Assembly: GCF_900110185.1 (NCBI RefSeq)
Contig: NZ_FOCT01000006.1
Coordinates: forward strand, 124,001 to 188,000
Reading direction: 5' to 3'
Length of the DNA stretch: 64,000 nt
Origin: Nitrosospira multiformis
GTDB taxonomy: Bacteria; Pseudomonadota; Gammaproteobacteria; Burkholderiales; Nitrosomonadaceae
Shown here: piece after piece, positions 9,165 through 18,626 of the stretch
Layout of the letters: each line of letters starts with the position of its first letter
Numbering within the stretch: position 1 is the first letter of the stretch
The notes under the pieces: model-generated
Databases searched by the model: none
What the model was told of the DNA's origin: nothing
The model's input: the letters and a program-made list of their open reading frames with translations, nothing else
Made by a program: the position numbers and the translations under genes

Positions 9165-10508
9165 TTAAAGCCGCTGGAAATCGTACAGCGAGCCAAATCC
9201 CAGTATAGTCGTCAGTTCGTCCAATGCAGCACGGCTCTCCTGCAGGAGAGCCGGATCATCCAGGTCAGTTGGTGAAAGGCGCTCGCGATAATGCTTTTCG
9301 ATCCATGCCTTGAGTTCATTGTAGAGGCACTCATCAAGAATCACACGGCTGTTTTTTTGCACAGCATCGAGTTCCGGTTCGGTTAGCACGACACGAAGTC
9401 GCAGGCAAGCAGGCCCTCCCCCGTTTTTCATGCTTTGGCGCAAATCTACGTACTCGACATGTGCAATGGGATTAGCCGCATCCTGCACAACTCGTTCGAG
9501 AAAGGTTTTGGCAGAGTGAGATTCCCGGCATTCCGAGGGCGCGAGGATCATCATCTCGTTACCGGGAAGAGTAAGGAGCTGGCTATTAAAGAGATAAGTC
9601 CTGACCGCCTCGGCAAGCGTAATATCTTCTTCCCCAGCCCTGATGAAGTGAATCGGCCAGTCGCAGGCCTTTGTAATTCTAGCTTCGGTTTCCTCCCACT
9701 CCCGGTATGCCGCTTCGTGGTAAAACAGGACATCGCAGTTTGCTACTGCCAGCACGTCGTTATGAAACGCCCCTGCATCGATGGCCACAGGGCCTTGCTG
9801 CACGAACAATTCCTTTCCACGCTTGATTCGGTGCAACCTCGCAACCGCTTCGCTGGCCTCCAGCGACTGGCGTGCAGGAAATCGCAGAGGCTTGGGAATA
9901 TCGCGGCTGGCAGAGCGGCCAAAGACAAAAATCTCCACGCCGGTTTCACCGTGCTTCGGGCAGAGACGCATGTGGTTGGCAGCGCCCTCATCTCCAAAAT
10001 AAAGATTGGACGGCAGGGGATCGTGGTGCACAAAATAGCGCTCATTACTGAACACCCGCTTCAAAACGGCACTGGTAACAGGCGCCTCGATGCTTCGATG
10101 AAGTTGCGAGGGTAGATTGGCAGCCGTAAGATGTACCTTGCCATCCTCGGTGTCGGCGCTCGGCGAAACAGTGGCGGCATTGGCTACCCACATGCTGGAT
10201 GCGGACGAGCAGGCGCGCAGAAGCCCAGGGGCAACTGTTGCCGCGCACCGGATGACGGCGGTATCCTCCCCGACAAATCCCAGCTTTCGGAGCACCGAAA
10301 CAGCTGGACGATCCTGCGGCGGCAGAACGCCCTGCATGATGCCGAGATCAGAAAGCCGTTTCATTTTTTCCAACCCCTGCAATGCAGCTTCGCGGGGATT
10401 GGAATTTGTCAGGGCGCTCTCTGCAGAAGCGATGTTTCCTACCGCCAATCCACCATAATTGTGCGTGGGACCTACCAACCCGTCAAAATTGACTTCGTAA
10501 GCGTTCAT
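9165..10508 (-). CDS. astB: N-succinylarginine dihydrolase (AstB)
   Basis: The 447-residue protein begins MNAYEVNFDGLVGPTHNYGGLAVGN, the AstB signature, and has FVHHDPLPSNLYFGDEGAANH near residues 155-175. The enzyme is an amidinotransferase-fold hydrolase. It converts N2-succinylarginine to succinylornithine, releasing two ammonia and CO2, in the arginine succinyltransferase pathway. A catalytic Cys is expected near the C terminus in GGGPACLRLRV. Length is normal for AstB. No other ast genes are in the window, so the pathway context is incomplete here. In an ammonia oxidiser the ammonia release is notable (inference). Confidence 0.95.
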   Translation of the reverse strand: MNAYEVNFDGLVGPTHNYGGLAVGNIASAESALTNSNPREAALQGLEKMKRLSDLGIMQGVLPPQDRPAVSVLRKLGFVGEDTAVIRCAATVAPGLLRACSSASSMWVANAATVSPSADTEDGKVHLTAANLPSQLHRSIEAPVTSAVLKRVFSNERYFVHHDPLPSNLYFGDEGAANHMRLCPKHGETGVEIFVFGRSASRDIPKPLRFPARQSLEASEAVARLHRIKRGKELFVQQGPVAIDAGAFHNDVLAVANCDVLFYHEAAYREWEETEARITKACDWPIHFIRAGEEDITLAEAVRTYLFNSQLLTLPGNEMMILAPSECRESHSAKTFLERVVQDAANPIAHVEYVDLRQSMKNGGGPACLRLRVVLTEPELDAVQKNSRVILDECLYNELKAWIEKHYRERLSPTDLDDPALLQESRAALDELTTILGFGSLYDFQRL

Positions 10509-10555
10509 CGCTTTGCAAATGGAGTGTCAGAGTGCACTTTGTCGACCGAGGAATC

Positions 10556-10864
10556 TTAAGCCTGCGGCCGGGATTGGGCAGTGTCTACTTCTTTTTTAAC
10601 CGGAAGAAACGCGCTGGCGCAAGCCTGTTCGAGCCGCCGCGCCTTTTTTTCCAGCGCGCCCACCACCAGCTTCTGGACACGCCTGTGAGGAAGCGCCTCA
10701 CCCGCCGCCCATCGCGAAACCGTAGACGGAGCAAACTCGAACTCGGCTGCAATGGCACGCTGCGAGACTCCTGCAATATCGCCATGCTGAACCAACCAGG
10801 AAAATTCGGCCGCATCTCCGCTCCATTCTGCGCAAAGCTGCCGATACTGCTCTACTGTAACCAT
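10556..10864 (-). CDS. Small HTH DNA-binding protein
   Basis: About 102 residues if started at the second Met (10864). It contains a helix-turn-helix in GVSQRAIAAEFEFAPSTVSRW, followed by GEALPHRRVQKLVVGALEK, as in XRE-like proteins where the intron-like HTH reads the operator. A basic C-terminal helix follows. Probably a transcription regulator; targets unknown. An upstream in-frame ATG at 10900 would add 12 residues but lacks a better ribosome site. Confidence 0.65.
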   Translation of the reverse strand: MVTVEQYRQLCAEWSGDAAEFSWLVQHGDIAGVSQRAIAAEFEFAPSTVSRWAAGEALPHRRVQKLVVGALEKKARRLEQACASAFLPVKKEVDTAQSRPQA

Positions 10865-11143
10865 TACTTTCCGTACCTCATTAGCAAATATCCAAAGCAT
10901 TCAACCGTGCAGCACGCAATTATTTATATATTCTTTTCTTTTTTGTGTCAAAACATTATCTCGAGCCATGCAATGGCTTGTTCAGAAATCGGCTGATATC
11001 CATGGATTTGGCCATTGATTGAATTCTATGGAATAGATCCCATCTAACACCGCTATTCCAGGAGGCGTCTGCCAGTATCTGTCATAACTCCTCCTTTTTT
11101 CCTTTTTGCCATCGGAATACGACAAGCGCGACAGGAGAGCGAG

Positions 11144-11911
11144 ATGTCAGGCACTACTCATGCAACCATCCGGTCAGCAGGCCTTGGGGATGTTGAGCAC
11201 ATATTGGCGGAATATCGGCAAGCTGTTGCAGAACTGCCCCGGGAAGAATCCGCAAACCTGTTGTGGCGGCCTTATGATGAATTCAAGGCCGCAGTCGAGA
11301 ACGGTCTGTTTTTTATCATAGAGAATGCCATGGGTAGTTTCATGGCAGGTGCTGGTGTGTTCGATCTGCCAGGTTCGGCCGAAAAAGAACTGGGGATGTG
11401 TTACGTAAAGAAGGAGTGGAGAGGCTACGGATTGCAGAACCTCCTTTTGCAAATCAGAATTTGCGCTGCGACACTCGGTCACGTTCCGGATAAAAGCGGG
11501 GACGATACCGCCACAGAAAGCTTTGCGGCGTTAATCACCGGAGTAAAGCCGGCCAATGAACATTCTGCTGTCAATACGGAACGGCTTGGCTTCGAACCTC
11601 TCCTGACACCCCCATCGGCGTTGTTCAATGCCTGCGCTTCCTGCCGGACGCCTCCGGACTCAGGACGGAAGTGCTGCTGCGATTTTTTCTATCTGTCCGA
11701 CGCTAGACGCGCAGATGCCATCGAAAAAAGCCTGCAGATGAAAAATTGGAGCCGAACACGAAACGGGCATGAGCTTATCGTGGCGTTGAAAATTCGCCAC
11801 CTGCTTGATGCCGACTTCCGGAAGGCGCTGCACGATATTGTGCAAGAACTGCGCGTACAGGAACTGCGGGTTCCAACGAGCCGGCTTCTTGAAAATCCTG
11901 ATCGGGGATGA
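11144..11911 (+). CDS. GNAT-family acetyltransferase-like protein
   Basis: 255 residues; ribosome site GAGAGCGAG just before ATG 11144. The GNAT acetyl-CoA motif is seen as LGMCYVKKEWRGYGLQNLLL near residues 84-103 (Q/R-x-x-G-x-G/A type). Then comes a second part rich in Cys (NACASCRTPPD, CCCDFF) near residues 165-185 that is not usual for GNAT enzymes and could bind metal. Substrate unknown. The gene stands alone, downstream of the astB/HTH genes on the other strand. Confidence 0.7.
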   Translation: MSGTTHATIRSAGLGDVEHILAEYRQAVAELPREESANLLWRPYDEFKAAVENGLFFIIENAMGSFMAGAGVFDLPGSAEKELGMCYVKKEWRGYGLQNLLLQIRICAATLGHVPDKSGDDTATESFAALITGVKPANEHSAVNTERLGFEPLLTPPSALFNACASCRTPPDSGRKCCCDFFYLSDARRADAIEKSLQMKNWSRTRNGHELIVALKIRHLLDADFRKALHDIVQELRVQELRVPTSRLLENPDRG

Positions 11912-12151
11912 TGCATTTTGCCCGGAGCCTTTGGGTCTGTCGATGTCACCGCGGGTGTTCTATGAGCTTTTGCAGAGGAAGGCAAGGCATGTGCAAGAGC
12001 GGTTTTCCCTCGCTGTCACGGTTGCCCCCTCCCGCCATTACACGGCAGCCTCGCCTGCAAAATACGGTTTGAAATCCCGGGCTCATGCACCGGCGGGAGG
12101 CCAAACGGATCGTGGTATTTGTGAATATTTTCCTTTTGGCAATGCTCCTGC

Positions 12152-12802
12152 TTACTCTGCCTTATTCTCCCCCCGCGGACTGGCGGGCTTGCGGTTGAAG
12201 GAACCCCTCTCCGGAACGGATGGAAGATCTGTGAAGGTATGCGACAACATGAAGAGAACCGTGTAGTCATTGTAGTAGGCATCCCCCAGAAAAGCAGAGG
12301 TCGAGCCAAGAAAATTCCCGGCTGGCAAGCCAAAGACATTCAGGCGAAATTTCGCATATCCGGTCTGATACTGGGATTTATAGAGCGCCAATTCCGGCAG
12401 CGAAAATGGAATGAATTGACTCTGGACCGGAGGCATTCCCATGAATGTCCCCGATAATTCTGTTCCCAGGGCCTCCACGACCACGTCGACCCGATGTGTG
12501 GCATCCTTGCCGTCTTTCTGCACCAGATAACCCCGCTGCCCCAGCCATCCGGCTAAAACCTGCTGCAGAAAAGCCTGGTCGGGCGTCATGCCTACCGTGT
12601 TGATCGCCACGCTCGCTCCGCGGGGGATGAGCAGGAATTCCCCTGGCTCGTTGGGAAAGCTTCTTTTTACTGCTTCACTCAGGAGGAGCTGTTCGACAGC
12701 TGTTCTTGATGATTGAGTGTTGCGCTGCGTAGTCGAACACCCGGCTACCAGTACGATGGCGATTGCCAAAGTAAGGGTTTGCAAGAAATTGATTGTTCTC
12801 AT
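12152..12802 (-). CDS. Hypothetical lipoprotein
   Basis: From ATG 12802 the protein is about 216 residues. It begins MRTINFLQTLTLAIAIVLVAGCSTTQ, a clear lipoprotein signal with Cys22. The longer open frame to 12982 would put 60 odd residues before the signal and overlap the UbiB gene, so the inner start is right. The body has no motif I recognise; it is compatible with an outer-membrane-anchored periplasmic protein. It is the gene downstream of the UbiB-family gene on the same strand. Confidence 0.8.
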   Translation of the reverse strand: MRTINFLQTLTLAIAIVLVAGCSTTQRNTQSSRTAVEQLLLSEAVKRSFPNEPGEFLLIPRGASVAINTVGMTPDQAFLQQVLAGWLGQRGYLVQKDGKDATHRVDVVVEALGTELSGTFMGMPPVQSQFIPFSLPELALYKSQYQTGYAKFRLNVFGLPAGNFLGSTSAFLGDAYYNDYTVLFMLSHTFTDLPSVPERGSFNRKPASPRGENKAE

Positions 12803-12890
12803 TGTTCTATCCTGGTTTCTGCTACTGGAAGAAAGAATGAAATAGGCAGCATATGAATACGAGCACACGCAAACAAACGCAATCCTGCGA

Positions 12891-14669
12891 TCAATCGCCT
12901 CGTGGCTTCCTCTCGCGATCGGCCTTATTGGCCCGGGAAATCGCCGAAAACAGCCATATTGCGCCAATCGTTGCACAGGCAAACCCGAGCAGACTGAAGA
13001 AAGGGACCCCCCATAGAGTGGGCCCAGTGGAGACTGCCATCACGACTGAGGAACCCACGATGACAGCGGCAACCACAATACCCACGACCAGCCGGTTGAC
13101 CGCACCGTCCAGTTGATCACCAACGTGTTTGAGATGCGCCACCTCGATATGAATATCCACTTTGCCCCGACGGGCAGAACGCAACAATCGCGAGAGATCG
13201 CGAGGCAAATTGCTTAGCAGACTTGCCAGCTCGATGGCTGTGCGCCATCCGCGCTTTGCCATTGCGGCCGGCGCGTAACGGATTGCCATTGCATCCCGCA
13301 ACAGGGGCAGTGCCTCGCCTGCAATATCCAGTTCCGGATCGAGCTCTCTTCCTGTGCCTTCAAGCGTAATGAATGCCTTGAAAAAGAGCGCAAGATCAGG
13401 CGGCAGATGCAGCCGATGTCCGCGCAGGATGGCAACAAGGTCTGCAAGCATGGAGCCAAGCTTGAGCTGCTTTAAAGGGACGCCCAGATATTGATCGACA
13501 AACAACTGGATTTCAGTCTTAAGCGCTTCTTCGTTGACATCACCCTCCCCGGTCCAGTCGAGCAACACATCGGCCACCGCGGCGGAATCATACTGAACCA
13601 GCCCGAGTAAAAGATGGATCAGCTCTCCGCGCCGTGCTTCTCCCAGCAGGCCGATCATGCCAAAATCGATGAAGGCAATTCGGTTGCCCGGAAGATAAAA
13701 CAGGTTGCCAGGGTGCGGGTCCGCGTGGAACAACCCATCCACCAGAATCATTTTTATCACCGCCCCCACCCCACGGCGGGCGAGAACCCTGCGGTCGAGA
13801 CCAGCCCGATCGACCGCCGCAACATCGCGACCAGGAATGCCTCGAATATACTCCTGCACACATACGCGTTCACCGGTCCATTGCCAATAAACCTTGGGAA
13901 TGACAATGAGTGGAAGTAACGAAGAAGATTCATCCTCGCCGGCAGGAGGATGTGTCAAGGGCAAAATGGGCGAGGCCTCGTCCGAGTAGCCGGCGAAGTT
14001 CGAGGCAATACGTTCCGCATGCCGGCACTCAGCACCAAAATCGAGTTCACGCCGGAGTGACTGTGTAAATTGCGCAACCACTTCCTGCCAGTGGAAGTGG
14101 CGCAGTTCCGAGTTGCTGGTTTCGATGAGTTCGGCAAGCCTTGAGAGCCAGCGCAAATCCGCTTCAACCACCACTCGAATGCCGGGTCGCCGCACCTTGA
14201 CCACAACTTCGGTGCCATCTTCCAACCGTGCAAGATGAACCTGGGCAATAGATCCGGCGGCAAACGGCTCCGGCTCAAAGGCGGCAAATATTTCCTCCGG
14301 GGGGGCGCCCAGATCCTCAGTGAGCTGCTGATGGACTTCGGGATAAGGGGAAGCCGGTGTACTGTCCTGCAGCTTGCTGAATTCAGCGATCCATTCGGGA
14401 TCGAAAAGATCGACGCGTGTTGCCAGAATCTGGCCGAGCTTGACGAAGGTAGGTCCCATCTCCTCCATCGCGCGCCGCACACTCGCTTGAGGTTCAAGCT
14501 GTGCCAGTTCGGTGGCCTCACTCCAATGCAATGCGCGTCCGGCACGCTCCAGCGCATGGGCAAACCCGAGCCGGCGCACCACATCCCCGAAACCATGCCG
14601 TATGAGGATTGAAGCAATCTCGTGCAGGCGTCCGAGATCCCGCGCTGCGGTCATTGCCTGCCAGAGCAT
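12891..14669 (-). CDS. ABC1/UbiB-family protein kinase-like protein
   Basis: 592 residues. ABC1-kinase motifs are in order: GPTFVKLGQILATR (KxGQ motif, near residue 73), the lysine in EVVVKVRRPG, LFHADPHPGNLFY near 312, and IAFIDFGMIG near 333. At the C terminus two membrane helices are predicted (VVGIVVAAVIVGSSVVMAV and FFSLLGFACATIGAIWLF). UbiB/COQ8 proteins support ubiquinone synthesis as atypical kinases or ATPases. Without the ubi neighbourhood the exact role is uncertain; several bacteria have paralogues of this size. Confidence 0.9.
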   Translation of the reverse strand: MLWQAMTAARDLGRLHEIASILIRHGFGDVVRRLGFAHALERAGRALHWSEATELAQLEPQASVRRAMEEMGPTFVKLGQILATRVDLFDPEWIAEFSKLQDSTPASPYPEVHQQLTEDLGAPPEEIFAAFEPEPFAAGSIAQVHLARLEDGTEVVVKVRRPGIRVVVEADLRWLSRLAELIETSNSELRHFHWQEVVAQFTQSLRRELDFGAECRHAERIASNFAGYSDEASPILPLTHPPAGEDESSSLLPLIVIPKVYWQWTGERVCVQEYIRGIPGRDVAAVDRAGLDRRVLARRGVGAVIKMILVDGLFHADPHPGNLFYLPGNRIAFIDFGMIGLLGEARRGELIHLLLGLVQYDSAAVADVLLDWTGEGDVNEEALKTEIQLFVDQYLGVPLKQLKLGSMLADLVAILRGHRLHLPPDLALFFKAFITLEGTGRELDPELDIAGEALPLLRDAMAIRYAPAAMAKRGWRTAIELASLLSNLPRDLSRLLRSARRGKVDIHIEVAHLKHVGDQLDGAVNRLVVGIVVAAVIVGSSVVMAVSTGPTLWGVPFFSLLGFACATIGAIWLFSAISRANKADRERKPRGD

Positions 14670-14715
14670 CAGCTCTCCCCCGGATTCATGATTTCAACCC
14701 GACCTTCACCTTTAT

Positions 14716-15396
14716 CTAATCCCGTTCCAGTCTCTGCACTGTGTCATACAGCCACGCTTCCACCGCGTGAGCATTGGCGCCGTAATGTATCTCGCGATGA
14801 CAATTGGGACATAGCGCCACTGCATTGGAAACAGCATCGGCTCCGCCATCAGCCAGGCCCTGAACGTAATGCAATTCGAGATAAGGTAATCCATCCGCCC
14901 CTTGAAATGGAGCGGGTTTTTCGCATGATTCGCAAGTTCCTGCTGCCTGCTGCAACACCCATGCCTTCACGCTGGGATCACGCTGTAATTGCGCAACAGA
15001 TATGCGTCGTCGTTTAGGGCGGGGATTACCGCTGGGCTTGGGAAGGTCTTTCTGTTCCGTTGCCTCGCGCACAGCAATCTCAAAGGCGGCTACTGGAACC
15101 ACCTTTTGTCCACTGGTCTGCTCCAGTAATTGTTCGACCCGCGCAGCAACAAGAGGCTCGATATTTTTTGCCGGCTTCAGCCCGGTCATCCATCCGCGTC
15201 CCATCAGTGAAAGAACATAGGAAATGTTCTGCATGCGAGATTCAAAAGCCTGTTCGCTGCGGCCGAACATTTCCACCAGCTTTTTGTAATACTGCTTCTT
15301 TACAATGAGCTGCCCAGTACGCTCATTGCGCTGCATCTCAACGTAAGCTTCAACGCAAGCCTTCAGTTCTTCATCGCTCCAGGAAACGTCATCCAT
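14716..15396 (-). CDS. HNH endonuclease-domain protein
   Basis: 226 residues. The C-terminal part carries an HNH domain: CESCEKPAP near residue 163, LELHYVQGLADGG, then LCPNCHREIHYG near 204. Two CxxC pairs bind zinc and His in LHYV is the first catalytic residue. The N-terminal part, with residues SDEELKACVEAYVEMQ and LEQTSGQKV, resembles the region in front of HNH domains of free-standing restriction-like proteins. A defence or repair function is likely but unproven. Confidence 0.85.
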   Translation of the reverse strand: MDDVSWSDEELKACVEAYVEMQRNERTGQLIVKKQYYKKLVEMFGRSEQAFESRMQNISYVLSLMGRGWMTGLKPAKNIEPLVAARVEQLLEQTSGQKVVPVAAFEIAVREATEQKDLPKPSGNPRPKRRRISVAQLQRDPSVKAWVLQQAAGTCESCEKPAPFQGADGLPYLELHYVQGLADGGADAVSNAVALCPNCHREIHYGANAHAVEAWLYDTVQRLERD

Positions 15397-15643
15397 ACTT
15401 TTCCGCCAGTTAACGAACCACAGTCAGGATTATGACGCGGCGCTCCCACCTGTGCAAATTCGACCTCTGCAATAGGTGCGTCACCGCACAGAACACGACA
15501 GTTTTCCGCTCCTAAAATTATCGTGTTTTTTTGCCACTTCTTTCTTTTTTTATATAAGAAATTCATCATCAATAATAAACTAGTGTCAGCAAGAGGGAGT
15601 TCTCGGTCATTTGCTTTTTTTCTTCATTTCAAGGGGAGTTGAC

Positions 15644-16075
15644 ATGAAAACTTATTCTGTTTTTAGCGTGGCCAGATTCACAACATTGCTTGCGTTGACT
15701 CTGGGCTTGGCCATGGGTTTGGGAGGAAATGTTCAGGCACAGGACGGAATGCATGAAGGCCATAAATCCGATTCGAAATCCCAGCATATGGACCAAAAGG
15801 AGTTGCCTTGTGGCGGGCCTAGCGTAATTAAATGTCCCAGGGGTATGTCCTGCGTAGATGATCCGTCAGACAAGTGCGACCCCACCAAAGATGGTCTGAA
15901 CTGTCCGGGCAAGTGCGTAGCGGGTAAAGGCGAAGAAACAAAAGTCAAGCAACCTTGCGGTGGTCCCAGCAGAATCAAATGTGCGGGCGGCATGATTTGC
16001 ATCGATGACCCATCGGATAAATGCGACCCCACGAGGGATGGGCTTGACTGCAAAGGGATGTGTGTAGCCAAGTAA
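15644..16075 (+). CDS. Secreted Cys-rich protein with two Kazal-like repeats
   Basis: Start at ATG 15644, eight bases after AAGGGGAG. 143 residues. A signal peptide ends near NVQAQDG. The mature part has two near-copies of a 40-residue unit: PCGGPSVIKCPRGMSCVDDP then SDKCDPTKDGLNCPGKCV, and PCGGPSRIKCAGGMICIDDP and so on. Each has six cysteines. This pattern is annotated as Kazal-type in bacteria, but inhibition of proteases is not shown. Predicted to be periplasmic or exported. A bidirectional terminator follows. Confidence 0.8.
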   Translation: MKTYSVFSVARFTTLLALTLGLAMGLGGNVQAQDGMHEGHKSDSKSQHMDQKELPCGGPSVIKCPRGMSCVDDPSDKCDPTKDGLNCPGKCVAGKGEETKVKQPCGGPSRIKCAGGMICIDDPSDKCDPTRDGLDCKGMCVAK

Positions 16076-16180
16076 TGAAAGACATTTGGGAAAACGTAAT
16101 GCGCTGCAAGCAATTCGGCTTGTCGTTTCCCTATACATCTTACCTGCGCCGTAAGAACATTCCCGAACTAAATGCATAAA

Positions 16181-16210
16181 TTAAAAACCCGCTAATCAGC
16201 GGGTTTTTAA
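16181..16210. terminator. Bidirectional intrinsic terminator
   Basis: aaaaacccgct/agcgggttttt, an 11-bp stem with an AATC loop and A/T runs on both sides. It sits between convergent genes, the Kazal-like gene (plus) and nitrosocyanin (minus), and can end both. Confidence 0.9.
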
Positions 16211-16286
16211 TTATAACTGTACGACAGAACGAGAATGCATCTTTCGCCGCCAATGCTGCTCCATCAGCAGCATCAGATCGATCCAA

Positions 16287-16700
16287 TTAATCGATGACGT
16301 TCAGAGAACCGGGCAGGTGGATGTTCTTGGGATGAAGCTGGCACCAGATGGTGAATGCACCGACCTTGTCCGCTTTGAAGCTAACGGTCTTGGTTTCGCC
16401 AGCCTTGATTACTTCCTTGATTCCATAGGCGTCAATGGAAAAACCTTCGCTGATGGGCGATTTGTTCTCGATGGTGACCTTTACTGTATTACCTTTCTTG
16501 ACGGTCAGTGCTTCCGGCTCGTTGAGAACATTAAAGGCCCGGATGTTCTTAACCGTAACACCTTCAACATTAAGTTCAGGAATCGTGGTGTCATAGGCAT
16601 TGATAACCACCGTGAATTTTTGTTCTGCTGCGTGCACCGCACCCGTCAACAGCATGCCAAAAGCCAGACCCGCAAACATTGCCTTGTTTATTTTCATCAT
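16287..16700 (-). CDS. ncyA: Nitrosocyanin, red copper protein of ammonia oxidisers
   Basis: 137 residues with signal peptide (cleavage after AVHA, about residue 24). The mature sequence follows the known N. europaea protein ([20 protein letters not shown] region). Copper ligands are all present: Glu85 in SPISEGFS, Cys120, His123 and His128 in [12 protein letters not shown]. With a 25-residue signal these are Glu60, Cys95, His98 and His103 of the mature protein. Nitrosocyanin is a periplasmic mononuclear copper cupredoxin found only in ammonia oxidisers, where it is proposed to act in ammonia oxidation; its exact reaction is unsettled. The ribosome site is AGGAAA 4 bases upstream. Confidence 0.96.
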   Translation of the reverse strand: MMKINKAMFAGLAFGMLLTGAVHAAEQKFTVVINAYDTTIPELNVEGVTVKNIRAFNVLNEPEALTVKKGNTVKVTIENKSPISEGFSIDAYGIKEVIKAGETKTVSFKADKVGAFTIWCQLHPKNIHLPGSLNVID

Positions 16701-17124
16701 TAGTTTCCTTTCGAAGTTTAGTTGGTTTTAATTAAATGGCATTTCTGGAACCAATACTTTGTATGGGATGACGCCGAATGTCAAGAGCCACTTTCTCATC
16801 AACTTCTGGCTTGAGAAACAATTTCCCCGCTCATTTCGGCATAATCACGTTTATCCGAAATCTCCCTCATCATCCTTTTACAGTACAGAGCAAATAGAGC
16901 TTAAGATTATCTCAGTTAAATCATGAGGTTGAGTTTATTGTTTTCAAGCTTCCGGATTTCTGGCCACGATCAAGGGAAGAAACCGGCATGGCCGAAAGAG
17001 CCAGGGCAGGTCGATTCAGATTCAACTAACAAGTCCCGGACTGTTGTATTTATCACACAATCCGGCACATCAATTTGCGATTTTGGAGTGTCCTCAGGGA
17101 GAAGCTGTGGAAACTCCGGCGAGT
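16701..17124. other. Intergenic region upstream of nitrosocyanin
   Basis: 424 bases without a supported gene. It should contain the nitrosocyanin promoter (minus strand). A plus-strand open frame (16923-17210) has poor composition and no ribosome site and overlaps a better minus gene. I saw no terminator or repeat. Confidence 0.4.
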
Positions 17125-17331
17125 TCATCTTGATGTCCTCAGCCGGTCAATTGCCCTACCCTCGCCGCTCACTGAGTTCTCAAGAACTTGAAGGACTTCT
17201 TGCCGAGTAGTCTCGTCCAGGCTTCTTATCAGGTCAATCAAGGCTCGCTGCGATTCTTCCAGCCCTAAGTTCCATAGCTTCAAGATGTGATCGATCAGTT
17301 GATCATTTCCTATTTGGTATTCGCGCTTCAT
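17125..17331 (-). CDS. Small hypothetical protein
   Basis: 68 residues from ATG 17331, chosen because GAGAGGAAAGG lies just upstream. It is helical and rich in Leu/Glu/Arg (MKREYQIGNDQLIDHILKLW...), with no motif I recognise. The alternative start at 17439 would add 36 residues with no ribosome site. Possibly a regulatory or anti-sigma-like small protein; function unknown. Confidence 0.5.
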   Translation of the reverse strand: MKREYQIGNDQLIDHILKLWNLGLEESQRALIDLIRSLDETTRQEVLQVLENSVSGEGRAIDRLRTSR

Positions 17332-17554
17332 CCTTTCCTCTCTCCTTAATGAGTCTAGGCAAAGTACGTTATTACATCGGGGGTTAAATTGATGTGAATC
17401 AGCTGTGAGATTCTTGTAACCTTCGGAGGATGGCAACAAAAAGTCCGGCGAACACCGTTTACTGCAATCGCTTTCCTGTTTTGGAAGGGAGAAGTGAGTA
17501 GGTAGATTAACAATACAATGGAATCTCTGCCGTTAAATACTTAACGTATGGAAA

Positions 17555-17578
17555 TAAAAAACCCGCGCAGGCGGGTTT
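17555..17578 (-). terminator. Intrinsic terminator after the CsbD-like gene
   Basis: Perfect 8-bp stem AAACCCGC/GCGGGTTT with a 4-base loop. On the minus strand it is followed by TTTATTT. It lies 65 bases past the CsbD-like stop, in the 311-base gap 17332-17642, which otherwise shows nothing. Confidence 0.8.
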
Positions 17579-17642
17579 AGGAAGTGAGGAGAGGAGAATG
17601 TATTGTTATTATTGAGTGATCTTTTAGCTTCCCGGCATTTCG

Positions 17643-17828
17643 TCAGAGCTTGTCAGCGGCCTTCTTGACTGCCTCTTTCGCATCGCCAACTCCTTTTTGG
17701 ATTTTGCCTTCAGCCTGCTTGGCAAGTCCTTTGGCTTGCTGTTCCTTGTCACCGGTCAGTTCTCCTACCTCCTGCTGTACTTTGCCGGCGATATCTTTAG
17801 CCGCACCTTTAACTTGATCTTTGTTCAT
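17643..17828 (-). CDS. CsbD-family stress-response protein
   Basis: 61 residues from ATG 17828 (AGGAG 7 bases upstream). Sequence MNKDQVKGAAKDIAGKVQQE and GKIQKGVGDAKEAVKKAADKL is the CsbD (YjbJ) pattern: a short, hydrophilic, helical protein with repeated GK-Q-VG units. These are highly expressed stress proteins of unknown mechanism. The upstream 11-residue extension to 17861 lacks a ribosome site. Confidence 0.85.
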   Translation of the reverse strand: MNKDQVKGAAKDIAGKVQQEVGELTGDKEQQAKGLAKQAEGKIQKGVGDAKEAVKKAADKL

Positions 17829-18088
17829 CTGTAATCTCCTTAAAGATGTTTCTTTATCCACCGTGGACGAGAAACATGAAGATTACAATATCAGATGATA
17901 TTGCTGAGTAATGTTCGGTAGCAAACACAGCAATAAAAAACCCAGCTTGGAGGGATGGAACATGGCCGGCATCGATTTATCTCAACTTGATCACAAGACG
18001 GAGCAGATAAACATCCTTAATGCTCAGACCCTTCACTATCGTTCTCTTCGTCGCCGGAAAGTAGCTTGTGATCCTGTTTTATCGGAGG

Positions 18089-18399
18089 CTACGCTTTGCA
18101 GTCGTTCCCTTTCCAGATTGATCCGACAACGATACCTTTCTCAACTTCAAAGGTAGTTTGGCATGACTTGGTATTTTCGACACTTTCTTCCCCAGCCGGA
18201 ACCATTACAGACTTGGAAAAAGAATAAGTAAGGAATTTTTTGTCTCCTGCCTCATAAACTTGCTGAGGAGTGCCAAGCAACATGATCAAATCAATCTCTG
18301 ATAGGCCGTAAAACAAAGCTAATTTCTTTTCGTACCCGCTTGTGGTTGCGCATCCTGATAACGCCACAGCAGCTATTAGAAGTATTATGTCCTCTTCAT
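18089..18399 (-). pseudogene. Small lipoprotein gene with a probable 1-base deletion in its signal peptide
   Basis: Read on minus, ATG 18399 (GGAG 8 bases upstream) gives MKRT then a stop, but the next frame continues IILLIAAVALSGCATTSGYEKK to 18089. Adding one A restores MKRTIILLIAAVALSGC, a normal lipoprotein signal. The body (TPQQVYEAGDKKFLTYSF near the middle, IVVGSIWKGNDC at the end) resembles a common small lipoprotein family. The continuous open frame to 18496 would place the signal 36 residues inside, which is not plausible. It may be a decayed gene or a sequencing error. Confidence 0.55.
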
Positions 18400-18626
18400 A
18401 ATCAATCTCCAGCTGTTGAGCCCGATACCAGTCTACCAGACTTGATATTACGGAATCTTCTTTTAACCATTCCCAACCCTCCGGGAAGAGAGTCACTAAC
18501 CTCGCTCTCCTGTTTCTTGACGAGGGGCTTGTTCGGCATCTCTGAATATCATTCTATCCTCCAAGTTTTGCTAATCAAACGAGGGCGCGCATGTGCAAGC
18601 TCCGGCTTTGGCTGTAATGGTTCCTG

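Noticed and set aside
16923..17210. Plus-strand open frame of 95 codons
   Set aside because: No ribosome site, Ser-rich shadow composition, overlaps a better minus-strand gene.
17911..18156. Plus-strand open frame of 81 codons
   Set aside because: No ribosome site, overlaps the lipoprotein gene on the other strand, unlikely composition.
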